Source: Lachnospiraceae bacterium UBA7182 (lineage in GTDB: Bacteria; Bacillota; Clostridia; Lachnospirales; Lachnospiraceae). Taken from it: a DNA stretch of 64,000 nt. Position numbers and translations under genes: made by a program. The notes under the pieces were generated by a model. The model worked only from the letters and a program-made list of their open reading frames with translations. It was not told where the DNA came from and made no database searches. Location: the NCBI GenBank assembly GCA_002491115.1, contig DKVI01000008.1, positions 32,258 to 96,257 of the forward strand, written 5' to 3'. This document shows positions 42,147 through 50,138 of the stretch, piece by piece (position 1 is the stretch's first letter; each line of letters opens with the position of its first letter).

Positions 42147-42536
42147 TTATTTCTTCTCATCCAGCACGATTGTGATGTGGCTCATTCTCTTCTCGATACG
42201 ATAAGCGCGGCCCTGTGCTCTCGGTCTGATTCTCTTCATGGTCGGTCCTTTATTCGCATAACACTCTGCAACATAAAGATTCTCAGCACTCATTCCGTTG
42301 TTATTCTCCGCATTCGCGATCGCGGATTTTAATAGTTTCTCTATCAGTGTAGAAGCGTATCTTGGATTGTAAGCTACAATACCAAGCGCTGTCTGTACAT
42401 CTTTACCTCTGATGGCATCTAAGACAAAGCATGCTTTCTGGACAGAAACGCGCGCATAGCTTAACTTTGCGGACGGTCTTGTATCCTTCTGGGCATTCCT
42501 TGCTCTCTTAATCTGACTTCTGGATCCTTTTGCCAT
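42147..42536 (-). CDS. rplV: 50S ribosomal protein L22
   Basis: 129 aa with LSYARVSVQKACFVLDAIRG and the tunnel-lining hairpin around MKRIRPRAQGRAYRIEKRMS. It lines the exit tunnel; macrolide resistance mutations arise here in other bacteria. Confidence 0.97.
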   Translation of the reverse strand: MAKGSRSQIKRARNAQKDTRPSAKLSYARVSVQKACFVLDAIRGKDVQTALGIVAYNPRYASTLIEKLLKSAIANAENNNGMSAENLYVAECYANKGPTMKRIRPRAQGRAYRIEKRMSHITIVLDEKK

Positions 42537-42569
42537 TAGATGAAACCTCCTTCCAAAAATAAAATATGA

Positions 42570-42848
42570 TTAACGTCTGGATTTTTTCTCGTCTTTGCCG
42601 TGGCCTCTGTAAGTTCTGGTGGGCACGAACTCTCCGAGCTTATGTCCTACCATATCCTCTGTGACGTATACCGGCACATGTTTTCTTCCATCATGAACTG
42701 CAAATGTATGGGAAACCATCTGCGGGAAAATGGTGGAACGGCGGGACCAGGTCTTGATAACAGACTTCTTTCCGCTTGCGTTCATCGCATCTACTTTTTT
42801 CAGTAAGCTAGCATCTGCAAATGGTCCTTTTTTTAACGAACGAGCCAT
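42570..42848 (-). CDS. rpsS: 30S ribosomal protein S19
   Basis: 92 aa: MARSLKKGPFADASLLKKVD, then TWSRRSTIFPQMVSHTFAVH. It forms the head of the small subunit together with S13. Confidence 0.97.
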   Translation of the reverse strand: MARSLKKGPFADASLLKKVDAMNASGKKSVIKTWSRRSTIFPQMVSHTFAVHDGRKHVPVYVTEDMVGHKLGEFVPTRTYRGHGKDEKKSRR

Positions 42849-42867
42849 TGGTGAAACCTCCTCTTAA

Positions 42868-43710
42868 TTATTTAAACGTCCTGCCGTCTCTTCTTCTGAC
42901 GATCAGCTTGTTGGATTTCTTGTTCTTCTTCCTGGTCTTTAAGCCAAGCGCCGGTTTGCCCCAGGGTGTACATGGACCCGGGCGTCCGATACCGGTCTTG
43001 CCTTCACCACCGCCATGCGGATGGTCGTTGGGGTTCATAACAGAACCGCGGACCGTCGGGCGGATGCCCATGTGACGCTTACGTCCTGCTTTACCAACAT
43101 TGATCAGGTTGTGCTCGCCGTTGCCTACAACACCGATGGTCGCGCGGCAGTTAATCGGCACCATTCTCATCTCACCGGACGGCATTCTGAGAGTTGCATA
43201 CTTGCCTTCCTTCGCCATCAGCTGTGCGCTGTTGCCTGCGGAACGGACAAGCTGTCCTCCCTTTCCTGCATACAGCTCCACATTGTGAACCAGTGTACCG
43301 ACGGGGATGTTCTGAATCGGCAGGCAGTTGCCTACATGTACTTCAGCTTCCGGACCGTTCATAACAGTCATTCCGTCTGTTAATCCCTGGGGTGCCAGGA
43401 TATATGCTTTCTCGCCGTCCGCATAGCAGATCAGAGCGATATTGGCTGTCCTGTTGGGATCATACTCGATTCCAAGCACCTTTGCGGGGATGCCGTCTTT
43501 TCTTCTCTTAAAATCTATGATTCTGTATTTTCTCTTTGCTCCGCCTCCGCGGTGTCTTACAGTTATTTTACCCTGGGCATTACGTCCTGCGTTCTTTTTG
43601 AGCGCTGTGGTCAGTGATTTCTCCGGTGTTGTCTTTGTGATCTCGGCGAAATCATATCCGGACATATGTCTTCTGGAAGGTGTATATGGGCGGTAAGTTT
43701 TGATTCCCAT
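42868..43710 (-). CDS. rplB: 50S ribosomal protein L2
   Basis: 280 aa, starting MGIKTYRPYTPSRRHMSGYD; the ATG at 43710 follows GGAG. The C-terminal GSVMNPNDHPHGGGEGKTGI carries the conserved His of the peptidyl transferase region. Confidence 0.97.
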   Translation of the reverse strand: MGIKTYRPYTPSRRHMSGYDFAEITKTTPEKSLTTALKKNAGRNAQGKITVRHRGGGAKRKYRIIDFKRRKDGIPAKVLGIEYDPNRTANIALICYADGEKAYILAPQGLTDGMTVMNGPEAEVHVGNCLPIQNIPVGTLVHNVELYAGKGGQLVRSAGNSAQLMAKEGKYATLRMPSGEMRMVPINCRATIGVVGNGEHNLINVGKAGRKRHMGIRPTVRGSVMNPNDHPHGGGEGKTGIGRPGPCTPWGKPALGLKTRKKNKKSNKLIVRRRDGRTFK

Positions 43711-43776
43711 TACTCTTTCTCCTTTCAATCTCTACTTTAGTCATCATGTTTGTAGTAAACATATAGGTCAGGCGGT

Positions 43777-44076
43777 CTAAAGTCCCTCGTAGAACTCGAT
43801 CTCTTTGCTGTCAGCCGTAAGCTGCACGATCGCCTTTTTCGTCCTGGCTGTCTTTCCGACTACCATGCCGCGTCTTTTTTTCTTGCCTTCGCAGTTCATG
43901 GTGTTGACACTCTTTACTTTTGTCCCTGCGAACATCTTTTCCACTGCTTCTTTTACCTGGGCTTTGGTGGCGTCCGTATGGACGATAAAGGTATATTTTT
44001 TCTCGCCCATGGCAGCCATGCTCTTCTCGGTAATGACCGGTTTCTGGATTACATCATAATATTTAATATCAGCCAT
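43777..44076 (-). CDS. rplW: 50S ribosomal protein L23
   Basis: 99 aa: MADIKYYDVIQKPVITEKSM, and KVKSVNTMNCEGKKKRRGM. It is the docking site for trigger factor and SRP at the tunnel exit. It shares 1 bp with the rplD end. Confidence 0.97.
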   Translation of the reverse strand: MADIKYYDVIQKPVITEKSMAAMGEKKYTFIVHTDATKAQVKEAVEKMFAGTKVKSVNTMNCEGKKKRRGMVVGKTARTKKAIVQLTADSKEIEFYEGL

Positions 44077-44726
44077 TATGCAAATACCTCCTCGATGGTC
44101 TGGGCGGCAGCTTTTGTGACGATCACGGTATTGTATTTCAGAATATCGTATACGTTGATGGTGCTTGAAACTTCACCGTTCTCAAACACTTTGACAAAAG
44201 CTGTCTGGACGTTCTCAATGTTCCTTGCAGACTTTACAACGGCATCATCGTTATTATCATTCAGAACGATCAGCGCCTTGGATACATTCAGCGCATCCAG
44301 GACTGCCTGCATTTTCTTTGTCTTAATTTCATCGAACTTAAGCTCGTCAAGCACGATCAGTTTCTGCTCCTGCACTCTGCTGGTCAGAGCGGATTTAAGA
44401 GCAAGCCTTTTTTCTTTTTTATTCAGGCGGATGGTATAATCCCTGGGAGTCGGAGCGAATACTACACCGCCGCCGGTCCACTGGGGAGCCCTTGTGGAAC
44501 CCTGACGGGCATGTCCTGTACCTTTCTGTCTCCACGGTTTTCTTCCACCGCCGGAAACCTCGGAACGGGTCTTTGCCTTCTGAGTTCCCTGTCTTTTATT
44601 CGCAAGCTGCGCAACTACTGCCATGTGTACCAGGTGTTCGTTTACCTCAACACCGAATACCGCATCGTTTAATTCCATAGTGCCAACTTCTTTGCCTTCC
44701 ATATTATAAACAGATACGTTTGCCAT
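44076..44726 (-). CDS. rplD: 50S ribosomal protein L4
   Basis: 216 aa: MANVSVYNMEGKEVGTMELN. A tunnel loop follows (SEVSGGGRKPWRQKGTGHAR), then a C-terminal globular domain. In E. coli L4 regulates its own S10 operon through the leader. Confidence 0.97.
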   Translation of the reverse strand: MANVSVYNMEGKEVGTMELNDAVFGVEVNEHLVHMAVVAQLANKRQGTQKAKTRSEVSGGGRKPWRQKGTGHARQGSTRAPQWTGGGVVFAPTPRDYTIRLNKKEKRLALKSALTSRVQEQKLIVLDELKFDEIKTKKMQAVLDALNVSKALIVLNDNNDDAVVKSARNIENVQTAFVKVFENGEVSSTINVYDILKYNTVIVTKAAAQTIEEVFA

Positions 44727-44754
44727 CTGTGTGTTCCTCCTTTCCCTTCAAACC

Positions 44755-45390
44755 TTACTTACCGGATTTTACAGTTTCTTTGATAGTAACTAAAGCTTTC
44801 TTAGGTCCTGGTACCGCACCTTTTACTAACAATAAGTTTTTCTCTGCATCCACTCTTACAACTTCCAGATTCTGGATGGTAATCTGTTTGGAGCCCATAT
44901 GCCCCGGCATTCCTTTTCCTTTGAATACCTTGCTGGGATCGGAACATGCGCCGTTGGAACCCTGATGACGGTGGAACTTGGAACCGTGGGTCATAGGTCC
45001 TCTGTGCTGTCCGTGTCTCTTGATCGCGCCCTGGAAGCCTTTTCCTTTGGAGATGGCCGTAGCATCGATCTTGTCGCCTGCTGCGAAGATGTCCGCTTTG
45101 ATCTCCTGTGCTACCGCATACTCGGAAGCGTTCTCTAATTTAAACTCTCTGATAAATTTCTTGTAAGCAACGCCTGCTTTATCAAAGTGTCCTTTTCTTG
45201 GTTTGCTCACCAGCTTCTCTCTGGTATCGACGAAACCGACCTGTACTGCTTCGTACCCGTCGTTCTCGACTGTTTTGATCTGGGTCACCACGCAGGGACC
45301 GGCCTGAAGTACGGTGACCGGCGTTAAGACGCCGTCTTCGTTGAAGATCTGAGTCATGCCGACTTTGGTTGCCAAAATAGCTTTCTTCAT
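44755..45390 (-). CDS. rplC: 50S ribosomal protein L3
   Basis: 211 aa: MKKAILATKVGMTQIFNEDG, and GPMTHGSKFHRHQGSNGACS. It is an early assembly protein that reaches toward the peptidyl transferase centre. Confidence 0.97.
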   Translation of the reverse strand: MKKAILATKVGMTQIFNEDGVLTPVTVLQAGPCVVTQIKTVENDGYEAVQVGFVDTREKLVSKPRKGHFDKAGVAYKKFIREFKLENASEYAVAQEIKADIFAAGDKIDATAISKGKGFQGAIKRHGQHRGPMTHGSKFHRHQGSNGACSDPSKVFKGKGMPGHMGSKQITIQNLEVVRVDAEKNLLLVKGAVPGPKKALVTIKETVKSGK

Positions 45391-45467
45391 TCTTACATTT
45401 CCTCCTGTTTTCTCTACAGCGGAATACCGAAAAAGGCATTCATTCTAGCCGCAGGAATTTTGATTTT

Positions 45468-45785
45468 TTATCTGGATTTCATTTTAATATCAACATACAC
45501 ACCTGCCGGCATATCCAGACGGGACAATGCGTCGATCGTCTTCTGCGTCGGTGCGATGATATCAATCAGTCTTTTATGCGTTCTCTGCTCGAACTGTTCC
45601 CTGGAATCTTTGTACTTGTGTACGGCGCGGATAATGGTAACTACTTCCTTCTTTGTCGGAAGGGGTACCGGCCCGCTGACCTTTGATCCCGTCTTTTTCA
45701 CCGTTTCGATGATTTTTTTAGCGGATGCATCAATCAACTGATGATCATACGCTTTCATTGTGATTCTCATTACCTGACTTGCCAT
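45468..45785 (-). CDS. rpsJ: 30S ribosomal protein S10
   Basis: 105 aa, starting MASQVMRITMKAYDHQLIDA. The ATG at 45785 follows AGGAGG. The open frame happens to continue upstream through the leader to 46001, but S10 length and the ribosome binding site exclude that. It is the first gene of the superoperon and binds NusB for antitermination in other bacteria. Confidence 0.97.
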   Translation of the reverse strand: MASQVMRITMKAYDHQLIDASAKKIIETVKKTGSKVSGPVPLPTKKEVVTIIRAVHKYKDSREQFEQRTHKRLIDIIAPTQKTIDALSRLDMPAGVYVDIKMKSR

Positions 45786-46009
45786 AAAAAAAGTCGCCTC
45801 CTTATTCGTACTATCCAACCAGTACGACAAGCGGTGACTGTACACTCTCCCGTGCGTATCGCAAAATCCACACACGTCGTCTCCTTCTTTGCAAAGGACA
45901 TTCAATTTGTACAGTGACTTGTCGCCAGTTTGCCAACTTGACATTCGCTCCACGGAAAACCCGCGCATCTGCGCGGCAACCTCACGCTTCATCGCTATCA
46001 TGTCACAAC
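45786..46009 (-). promoter_or_regulatory. Structured leader of the S10 operon
   Basis: A ~220-nt untranslated leader. A long-range stem pairs GCGACAAG with CTTGTCGT and CTGTAC with GTACAG (45909-45925 with 45824-45843), closing a ~65-nt domain just before the rpsJ ribosome binding site. A hairpin CCGCGC/GCGCGG lies near 45961. This is consistent with a ribosomal-protein autoregulatory leader, for example L4; the ligand is inferred. Confidence 0.5.
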
Positions 46010-46016
46010 AAGAGAT

Positions 46017-46045
46017 AGTATAGCGGAAACTTTTTCATTTTGCAA
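46017..46045 (-). promoter_or_regulatory. Promoter of the S10-spc-alpha superoperon
   Basis: -35 TTGCAA (46040-46045), 17-bp spacer, -10 TATACT (46017-46022). The A/T-rich tract immediately upstream could serve as an UP element, as expected for a highly expressed operon. Confidence 0.8.
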
Positions 46046-46081
46046 GTACTTTTTTTATTTTTCTCCATATTTTTTCCGTAT

Positions 46082-46111
46082 AAAAAGCGCCCTACCAGAA
46101 GTAGAACGCTT
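46082..46111 (-). terminator. Terminator of the SipW unit
   Basis: AAGCG/CGCTT and CTAC/GTAG stems with a small internal loop, followed by TTTTT on the minus strand. It overlaps the last codons of the 196-aa gene. Confidence 0.6.
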
Positions 46112-46682
46112 CTCCCTCTCCCATCCAGGGATCCAGGCTGTCTGCCCTGACCGCCTCTGCGGACAAAACAATCGTAAAAATCTTTTCCGCGATGTGGTTG
46201 TCCCAGTCTTCCGGTATGGTCACCTGGTCATAGACGGGGATGATACTTCCGGGAGCAACTCTTTCCTTATAATAGCAGGTATCGTCTTCTCCCATGATCC
46301 ACCCCCGGCAGAGACGGATTCCGTCTTGTAGCTGGCGGATCTTTTCCAGCCGTTCTTCCCTTTCGCTTTCGCTCTCGTCTTCGTCCGGCCCAAGAATGCC
46401 CCCGAAAGCAAACCGTACCCGGATATAAGCCTCCGGCGAATCCGCGTCCAGAATAACTGCCGGTTCTCTTTTAACCGACTCCCCGGGCAGAATGCCTGTC
46501 ACCTGGTCTTCCTCATACCGCTCTCCCGAGGTAAGCAGGCAAAGTTCCAACTGCACCGGTTCTGCGAGAACAGCCACGGCTTCTTCCTCCTGCCGCATAA
46601 AAGATACGGCGGTAACGCCAATACCCCCGGCCGACAGGATACATCCTGCCAGACCCAGGGCAAAAATGCGTTTTCTCGTCAT
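46092..46682 (-). CDS. Secreted TasA/camelysin-like protein, probable SipW substrate
   Basis: 196 aa. The N-terminal signal segment is RIFALGLAGCILSAGGIGVTAVS. The ectodomain contains ILPGESVKREPAVIL and SPEAYIRVRFAFGG, a pattern seen in TasA/camelysin-type beta-sandwich proteins (PG-x-x-V ... YIRV). An acidic stretch DEDESESEREERLEK follows. The start overlaps the signal peptidase stop by 4 bp, so the two are translationally coupled. The assignment as a SipW substrate rests on this pairing and the weak pattern. It could form extracellular fibres or be a minor surface protein. Confidence 0.55.
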   Translation of the reverse strand: MTRKRIFALGLAGCILSAGGIGVTAVSFMRQEEEAVAVLAEPVQLELCLLTSGERYEEDQVTGILPGESVKREPAVILDADSPEAYIRVRFAFGGILGPDEDESESEREERLEKIRQLQDGIRLCRGWIMGEDDTCYYKERVAPGSIIPVYDQVTIPEDWDNHIAEKIFTIVLSAEAVRADSLDPWMGEGEAFYFW

Positions 46683-47179
46683 CCTTCTTCCAGCTCCTTT
46701 TCATGCCGCAGAAGCGCTCCGTCCATCCAGGACAGAATGCACACTGCCACCACCAGAAGCAGGATACCTGCCTTCCCCACCGCGCTGGACAGATAACCTG
46801 CCAGATAACCCATATAGGGTATGCATAAAAACGGCGCACCGAAAACCCGCTCAAAAGGAGTCACGATTCCGTCTTCCCGCGCATTGGCGTCTCCCTGGGT
46901 ATGGAGTTCTTCTTTTTCTTCATCCACACGCACAATCCTGTGGGTCACCAGCGTCTCCTCGTCCGGCAGATAAAAAGTCACGGGATCGCCTTCCGAGAAC
47001 TTGTCCGCGTGTACCTTTCTCACATAAATCATACTGCCTTCGGGGTAGGAAGGCTCCATACTTCCGCTCTGCACGATCATAGGATAGATATGGAAGAGTC
47101 CCGGAAGTACCAGAAACACGGTCAAAAGGGCCAGCGCCGCGCAAATGGTAATGGCTGCGCCTTTACAAAAAGATCTCAT
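46679..47179 (-). CDS. sipW: Signal peptidase I, SipW/ER type
   Basis: 166-aa membrane peptidase of family S26B. The N-terminal membrane segment is followed by the nucleophile block VQSGSMEPSYPEGS. VTHRIVRV has His where the bacterial type I enzymes have Lys, and TQGDANAREDG is the third box. A second membrane segment lies at the C-terminus. The ATG at 47179 follows AGGAG. In Bacillus, SipW processes TasA-type fibre proteins, which fits the coupled downstream gene. Confidence 0.85.
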   Translation of the reverse strand: MRSFCKGAAITICAALALLTVFLVLPGLFHIYPMIVQSGSMEPSYPEGSMIYVRKVHADKFSEGDPVTFYLPDEETLVTHRIVRVDEEKEELHTQGDANAREDGIVTPFERVFGAPFLCIPYMGYLAGYLSSAVGKAGILLLVVAVCILSWMDGALLRHEKELEEG

Positions 47180-47223
47180 ATTGTCTTCTCCTGATTTTGA
47201 TCTTGATTTTGCATTTTTTTGTT

Positions 47224-47256
47224 CAAAAAAAGGAACGGTCATAAAACCATTCCTTA
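47224..47256 (-). terminator. Terminator downstream of the methyltransferase gene
   Basis: Minus-strand AAGGAATGGT, 6-nt loop, ACCGTTCCTT then TTTTT. A 10-bp stem with one mismatch or wobble. It separates the methyltransferase from the SipW unit. Confidence 0.8.
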
Positions 47257-47311
47257 TTATATATTCCCAAAATCAGGATATTATGCAAAAAACATCCGTT
47301 TTTTCCAGATT

Positions 47312-48172
47312 TTATGCTTTTTCCCATCTTCCGCTGGCTCCGCAGGGAAGCACAAGGCCGCTTTCGCTGACAGGAAGCCCCACCTCCCGGGCATCCACGC
47401 ATCCGCCAAATGTCTTAAGTTCCGTTCCCAGCAGATAGGAAAGTACCGCGGGCTGAAGGCCGGTGGTGTAAGAATTGATCAGGAAGAACAGGGGATCTTC
47501 GCTTAACAGTTTCACGCAAAGCTTCACCAGCGGATGGATTGCATCCTCGATTTTCCAGATCTCGCCTCCCGGCCCCCTGCCGTAGGACGGCGGGTCCATA
47601 ATGACGGCGTCATAGTGATTGCCCCTTCGGATCTCCCGTTCCACAAACTTTTTGCAGTCGTCCACCAGCCACCTGACGGGTGCGTCCTGAAGACCGGAAG
47701 CTTTCGCGTTTTCTTTGGCCCATGCGACCATCCCTTTGGAGGCGTCCACATGGGTCACACTCGCCCCTGCCGCTGCTGCCGCCAGCGTCGCCCCGCCCGT
47801 GTAGGCGAACAGGTTCAGCACTTTTACGGGTCTGCCCGCCGACCGTATCTTCCCGGAAAACCAGTCCCAGTTGGCTGCCTGTTCCGGGAATAAACCTGTA
47901 TGCTTAAAACTGAAAGGTTTCAGATTAAAAGTCAGTTCTCTGTAGGAAATGCTCCATTGCTTTGGCAGGTCAAAAAACTCCCATTCACCGCCGCCTTTGG
48001 TGCTTCTGTGGTAATGGCCGTTTCTCTTCTTCCATCCGTAGTGGCGCTTTGGCGTGTCCCAGATGACCTGAGGGTCCGGGCGCACCAGAAGATACTGCCC
48101 CCAACGCTCCAGCTTCTCGCCTGCCGAACAGTCGATCACCTCATAATCGGTCCAGTTATCTGCTATAAACAT
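47312..48172 (-). CDS. Class I SAM-dependent methyltransferase, probable rRNA methyltransferase (COG1092-like)
   Basis: 286 aa. Motif I is VLNLFAYTGGATLAAAAAGA, motif II has VTHVDASKGMVAWAKENA, and motif IV is DAVIMDPPSYGRG. The DPPSY form is typical of RlmI/RlmK-type base methyltransferases. An N-terminal PUA domain is absent. The ATG at 48172 (MFIADNW) is preferred over the longer frame to 48274. It is transcribed alone. The target base is unknown. Confidence 0.75.
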   Translation of the reverse strand: MFIADNWTDYEVIDCSAGEKLERWGQYLLVRPDPQVIWDTPKRHYGWKKRNGHYHRSTKGGGEWEFFDLPKQWSISYRELTFNLKPFSFKHTGLFPEQAANWDWFSGKIRSAGRPVKVLNLFAYTGGATLAAAAAGASVTHVDASKGMVAWAKENAKASGLQDAPVRWLVDDCKKFVEREIRRGNHYDAVIMDPPSYGRGPGGEIWKIEDAIHPLVKLCVKLLSEDPLFFLINSYTTGLQPAVLSYLLGTELKTFGGCVDAREVGLPVSESGLVLPCGASGRWEKA

Positions 48173-48249
48173 ATAGATATGCCTCTTTCTTTTTGATACA
48201 TTGTAACATGATTTTTCATGTTCCACAATAAAGCAGGGAAAATTGTCTT

Positions 48250-48279
48250 TTGACGGAATTGCCCGGAGGAACATATTGT
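48250..48279 (+). promoter_or_regulatory. Possible promoter of the 169-aa hypothetical gene
   Basis: TTGACG (48250-48255), 18-bp spacer, TATTGT (48274-48279). It lies about 30 bp before the start codon. Confidence 0.45.
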
Positions 48280-48310
48280 AAAGGTAAGAAAAAGAAAGGA
48301 TGCGATCTGT

Positions 48311-48820
48311 ATGAGAAACCGCATAAGACCTGTTTACCTGTCGGTGACAGGTGTAATCACCCAGATGGAGCCATTGGCTTCCAACAGAAACACCTACGGG
48401 GGATGTACCCAGATGGTAACGATAGAAGCCGACGAAGGCGGCATCACAAACTTTATTGTCAACGGAGATACCTGTATCGTCGGCTTTGAGACTTTATATG
48501 AAGGTATGGCAGTGACGGCATTTTACAATGGCAGCCTGCCCACGCCCATGATTTATCCGCCGCAGTTTATGGCAGCGGTCATTGCCCCGAGCATACCCGG
48601 GCAGATGGTTACAGTCGCTTATTTTAACAACGTCCTTCTGGCAGCGGACCAGTCTTTAAAGCTGAACCTGGCTCCATCCACGGAAGTCGTGACGAAAAAC
48701 AACCAGACATTCTACGGAAGCCCGGGCGGGCACACGCTGGCAGTTTTGTACAGCATGACGACCAGGAGTATTCCGCCCCAGACAACGCCGGATAAAATCA
48801 TTGTATTGTGTGGGATGTAA
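48311..48820 (+). CDS. Hypothetical protein
   Basis: 169 aa, no signal peptide, no membrane segment. AAAGGA precedes the ATG by about 10 nt. The N-terminal half (YLSVTGVITQMEPL, CTQMVTIEADEGGITNFIV, EGMAVTAFYNGSLPTPMIYP) looks like a small beta-barrel of OB type. The C-terminal half is beta-rich with no motif I recognise. It stands between two minus-strand units, so it has its own transcript. Function unknown. Confidence 0.6.
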   Translation: MRNRIRPVYLSVTGVITQMEPLASNRNTYGGCTQMVTIEADEGGITNFIVNGDTCIVGFETLYEGMAVTAFYNGSLPTPMIYPPQFMAAVIAPSIPGQMVTVAYFNNVLLAADQSLKLNLAPSTEVVTKNNQTFYGSPGGHTLAVLYSMTTRSIPPQTTPDKIIVLCGM

Positions 48821-48830
48821 CAGGAGAAAA

Positions 48831-49397
48831 TTATCCGTATAAAAGTACTGATGCATAAAATACCCCGTTTTTGAAGGAAAACTCTGCTGTGCCGCCGTTT
48901 CTTTCTGCAGTGGCTTTGATAGAGTAAGTGCCTGTACCATACCCTTCATGCCTTGCAGAAAAAAACCGGCCGTTTTCCATGACAGGTTCCCTGCTGCAGG
49001 AATTATCCACGGTCAGCACAATATGTTCCTGTCCGCACAGACTGTTGACGCATATGAACGAAACTGCGGGATCCACATCTTTACAGGCTTCCACCGCGTT
49101 TTCCAGAAGATTACCCAAAAGTGCGCACAATTCCGGTTCACTGACCGGCAACTGTTCCGGAAAATCGCAGTTGATCCTGTAATCTATCTTGTATTTCCGC
49201 GCTTCTTCCGCGTAATAAGCCAGTATGCAGTTGACTGCAAAGTTTTGGCAGAAAACCCTGTGGATATCGGCAGGCAGCTTTTGTTCATAAGCGTCCAGAT
49301 AGGTTTTTAAAGCGTCTGTATCCTCCTTCTCCAGACAGGAACGAATCACGCTCAGATGCTGGCGCAGATCATGGCGGGCAGTCCGGATCTCATCCAT
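48831..49397 (-). CDS. Sensor histidine kinase, catalytic half (split by amber codon)
   Basis: 188 aa: the phosphoacceptor motif TARHDLRQHL (His is residue 256 of the full frame), then a GHKL ATPase with N-box LGNLLENAVEACKD and G-box GYGTGTYSIKATAERNGG. This is the AgrC-like HPK10 arrangement. The frame is continuous with the upstream membrane half. The two are separated by a single in-frame TAG at 49419-49421 and seven further codons before this ATG. No ribosome binding site precedes the ATG, so this half is probably not an independent gene. Confidence 0.75.
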   Translation of the reverse strand: MDEIRTARHDLRQHLSVIRSCLEKEDTDALKTYLDAYEQKLPADIHRVFCQNFAVNCILAYYAEEARKYKIDYRINCDFPEQLPVSEPELCALLGNLLENAVEACKDVDPAVSFICVNSLCGQEHIVLTVDNSCSREPVMENGRFFSARHEGYGTGTYSIKATAERNGGTAEFSFKNGVFYASVLLYG

Positions 49398-49418
49398 ATG
49401 ACGTAAGAACTGCGCCTG

Positions 49419-50138
49419 CTACGTTTTCTGAAGATGCAGCAGGTGTTCCTGCACAGCAGCCTGTTCGGCGAGGACAGCCTGCCGGCGGATACTGTCCAGC
49501 GATTTAAGAAGCAGAAAATAGACGACAAACACGCACAAAAGAAGAAGCGTCCTTGCCAGCAGAAACTTGAAAGAATACACTTGTTCCAGGGTAAAATCGC
49601 CTGTAAAGATTAAAACAATTCCCGTAGTGAGCGCGGGCGCCATCCATGCCACACGCCAGAATGTGGGTGCGTCCATGTCAAAGACCTGTTTTCTGGCATG
49701 GAAAAAAAAGTACAGCATAAAGGGCACTGTGACAGCCAGCGCCGCCGTATAAATCAAAGTACTGCGAAAAGAATAAAAAACCATATCAGGACTGTAAAAA
49801 AAGCGCGCTTCCAGAAACGCGCAGAATCCCCGCAGGATAATCACATAGTCCATAACAAACAGATACAGAAACAGCAGCTTAAAATAATCATCTTTGACGC
49901 AGAAAAAATAGACGCACATATAAACCAGGGCAAATCCAAATTCTGTTTCCCTCCCTGAACCGCCCCGGGCGATCTGTAAACCATAAAGAAGCGCTTCTAT
50001 TACCTGTATGATGACAATCAATACCAGCATCTTCACGCGGGAACCGCGTATGCGGCCGTGAAAGGGATAATAGGCCAGTATATGGGCAGGCATGGCAAGC
50101 AAAAAAAGATGAACGGCAGCAGTCCAGAACGTACTCAT
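49419..50138 (-). CDS. Sensor histidine kinase, membrane half (ends at in-frame amber codon)
   Basis: 239 aa with about six membrane segments and a C-terminal coiled coil (SLDSIRRQAVLAEQAAVQEH) that leads directly into the kinase core. The stop is TAG at codon 240. Readthrough or reversion would restore a 435-codon kinase. The ATG at 50138 (MSTFWTA) follows AGGAGG and overlaps the response regulator stop (ATGA). As it stands the protein could bind a signal but not phosphorylate its partner. Confidence 0.8.
   Translation of the reverse strand: MSTFWTAAVHLFLLAMPAHILAYYPFHGRIRGSRVKMLVLIVIIQVIEALLYGLQIARGGSGRETEFGFALVYMCVYFFCVKDDYFKLLFLYLFVMDYVIILRGFCAFLEARFFYSPDMVFYSFRSTLIYTAALAVTVPFMLYFFFHARKQVFDMDAPTFWRVAWMAPALTTGIVLIFTGDFTLEQVYSFKFLLARTLLLLCVFVVYFLLLKSLDSIRRQAVLAEQAAVQEHLLHLQKT

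Noticed and set aside
45786..46001. In-frame N-terminal extension of rpsJ giving a 177-aa protein
   Set aside because: S10 is about 102-105 aa in all bacteria, AGGAGG sits before the ATG at 45785, and the extension coincides with a structured leader directly after the promoter.
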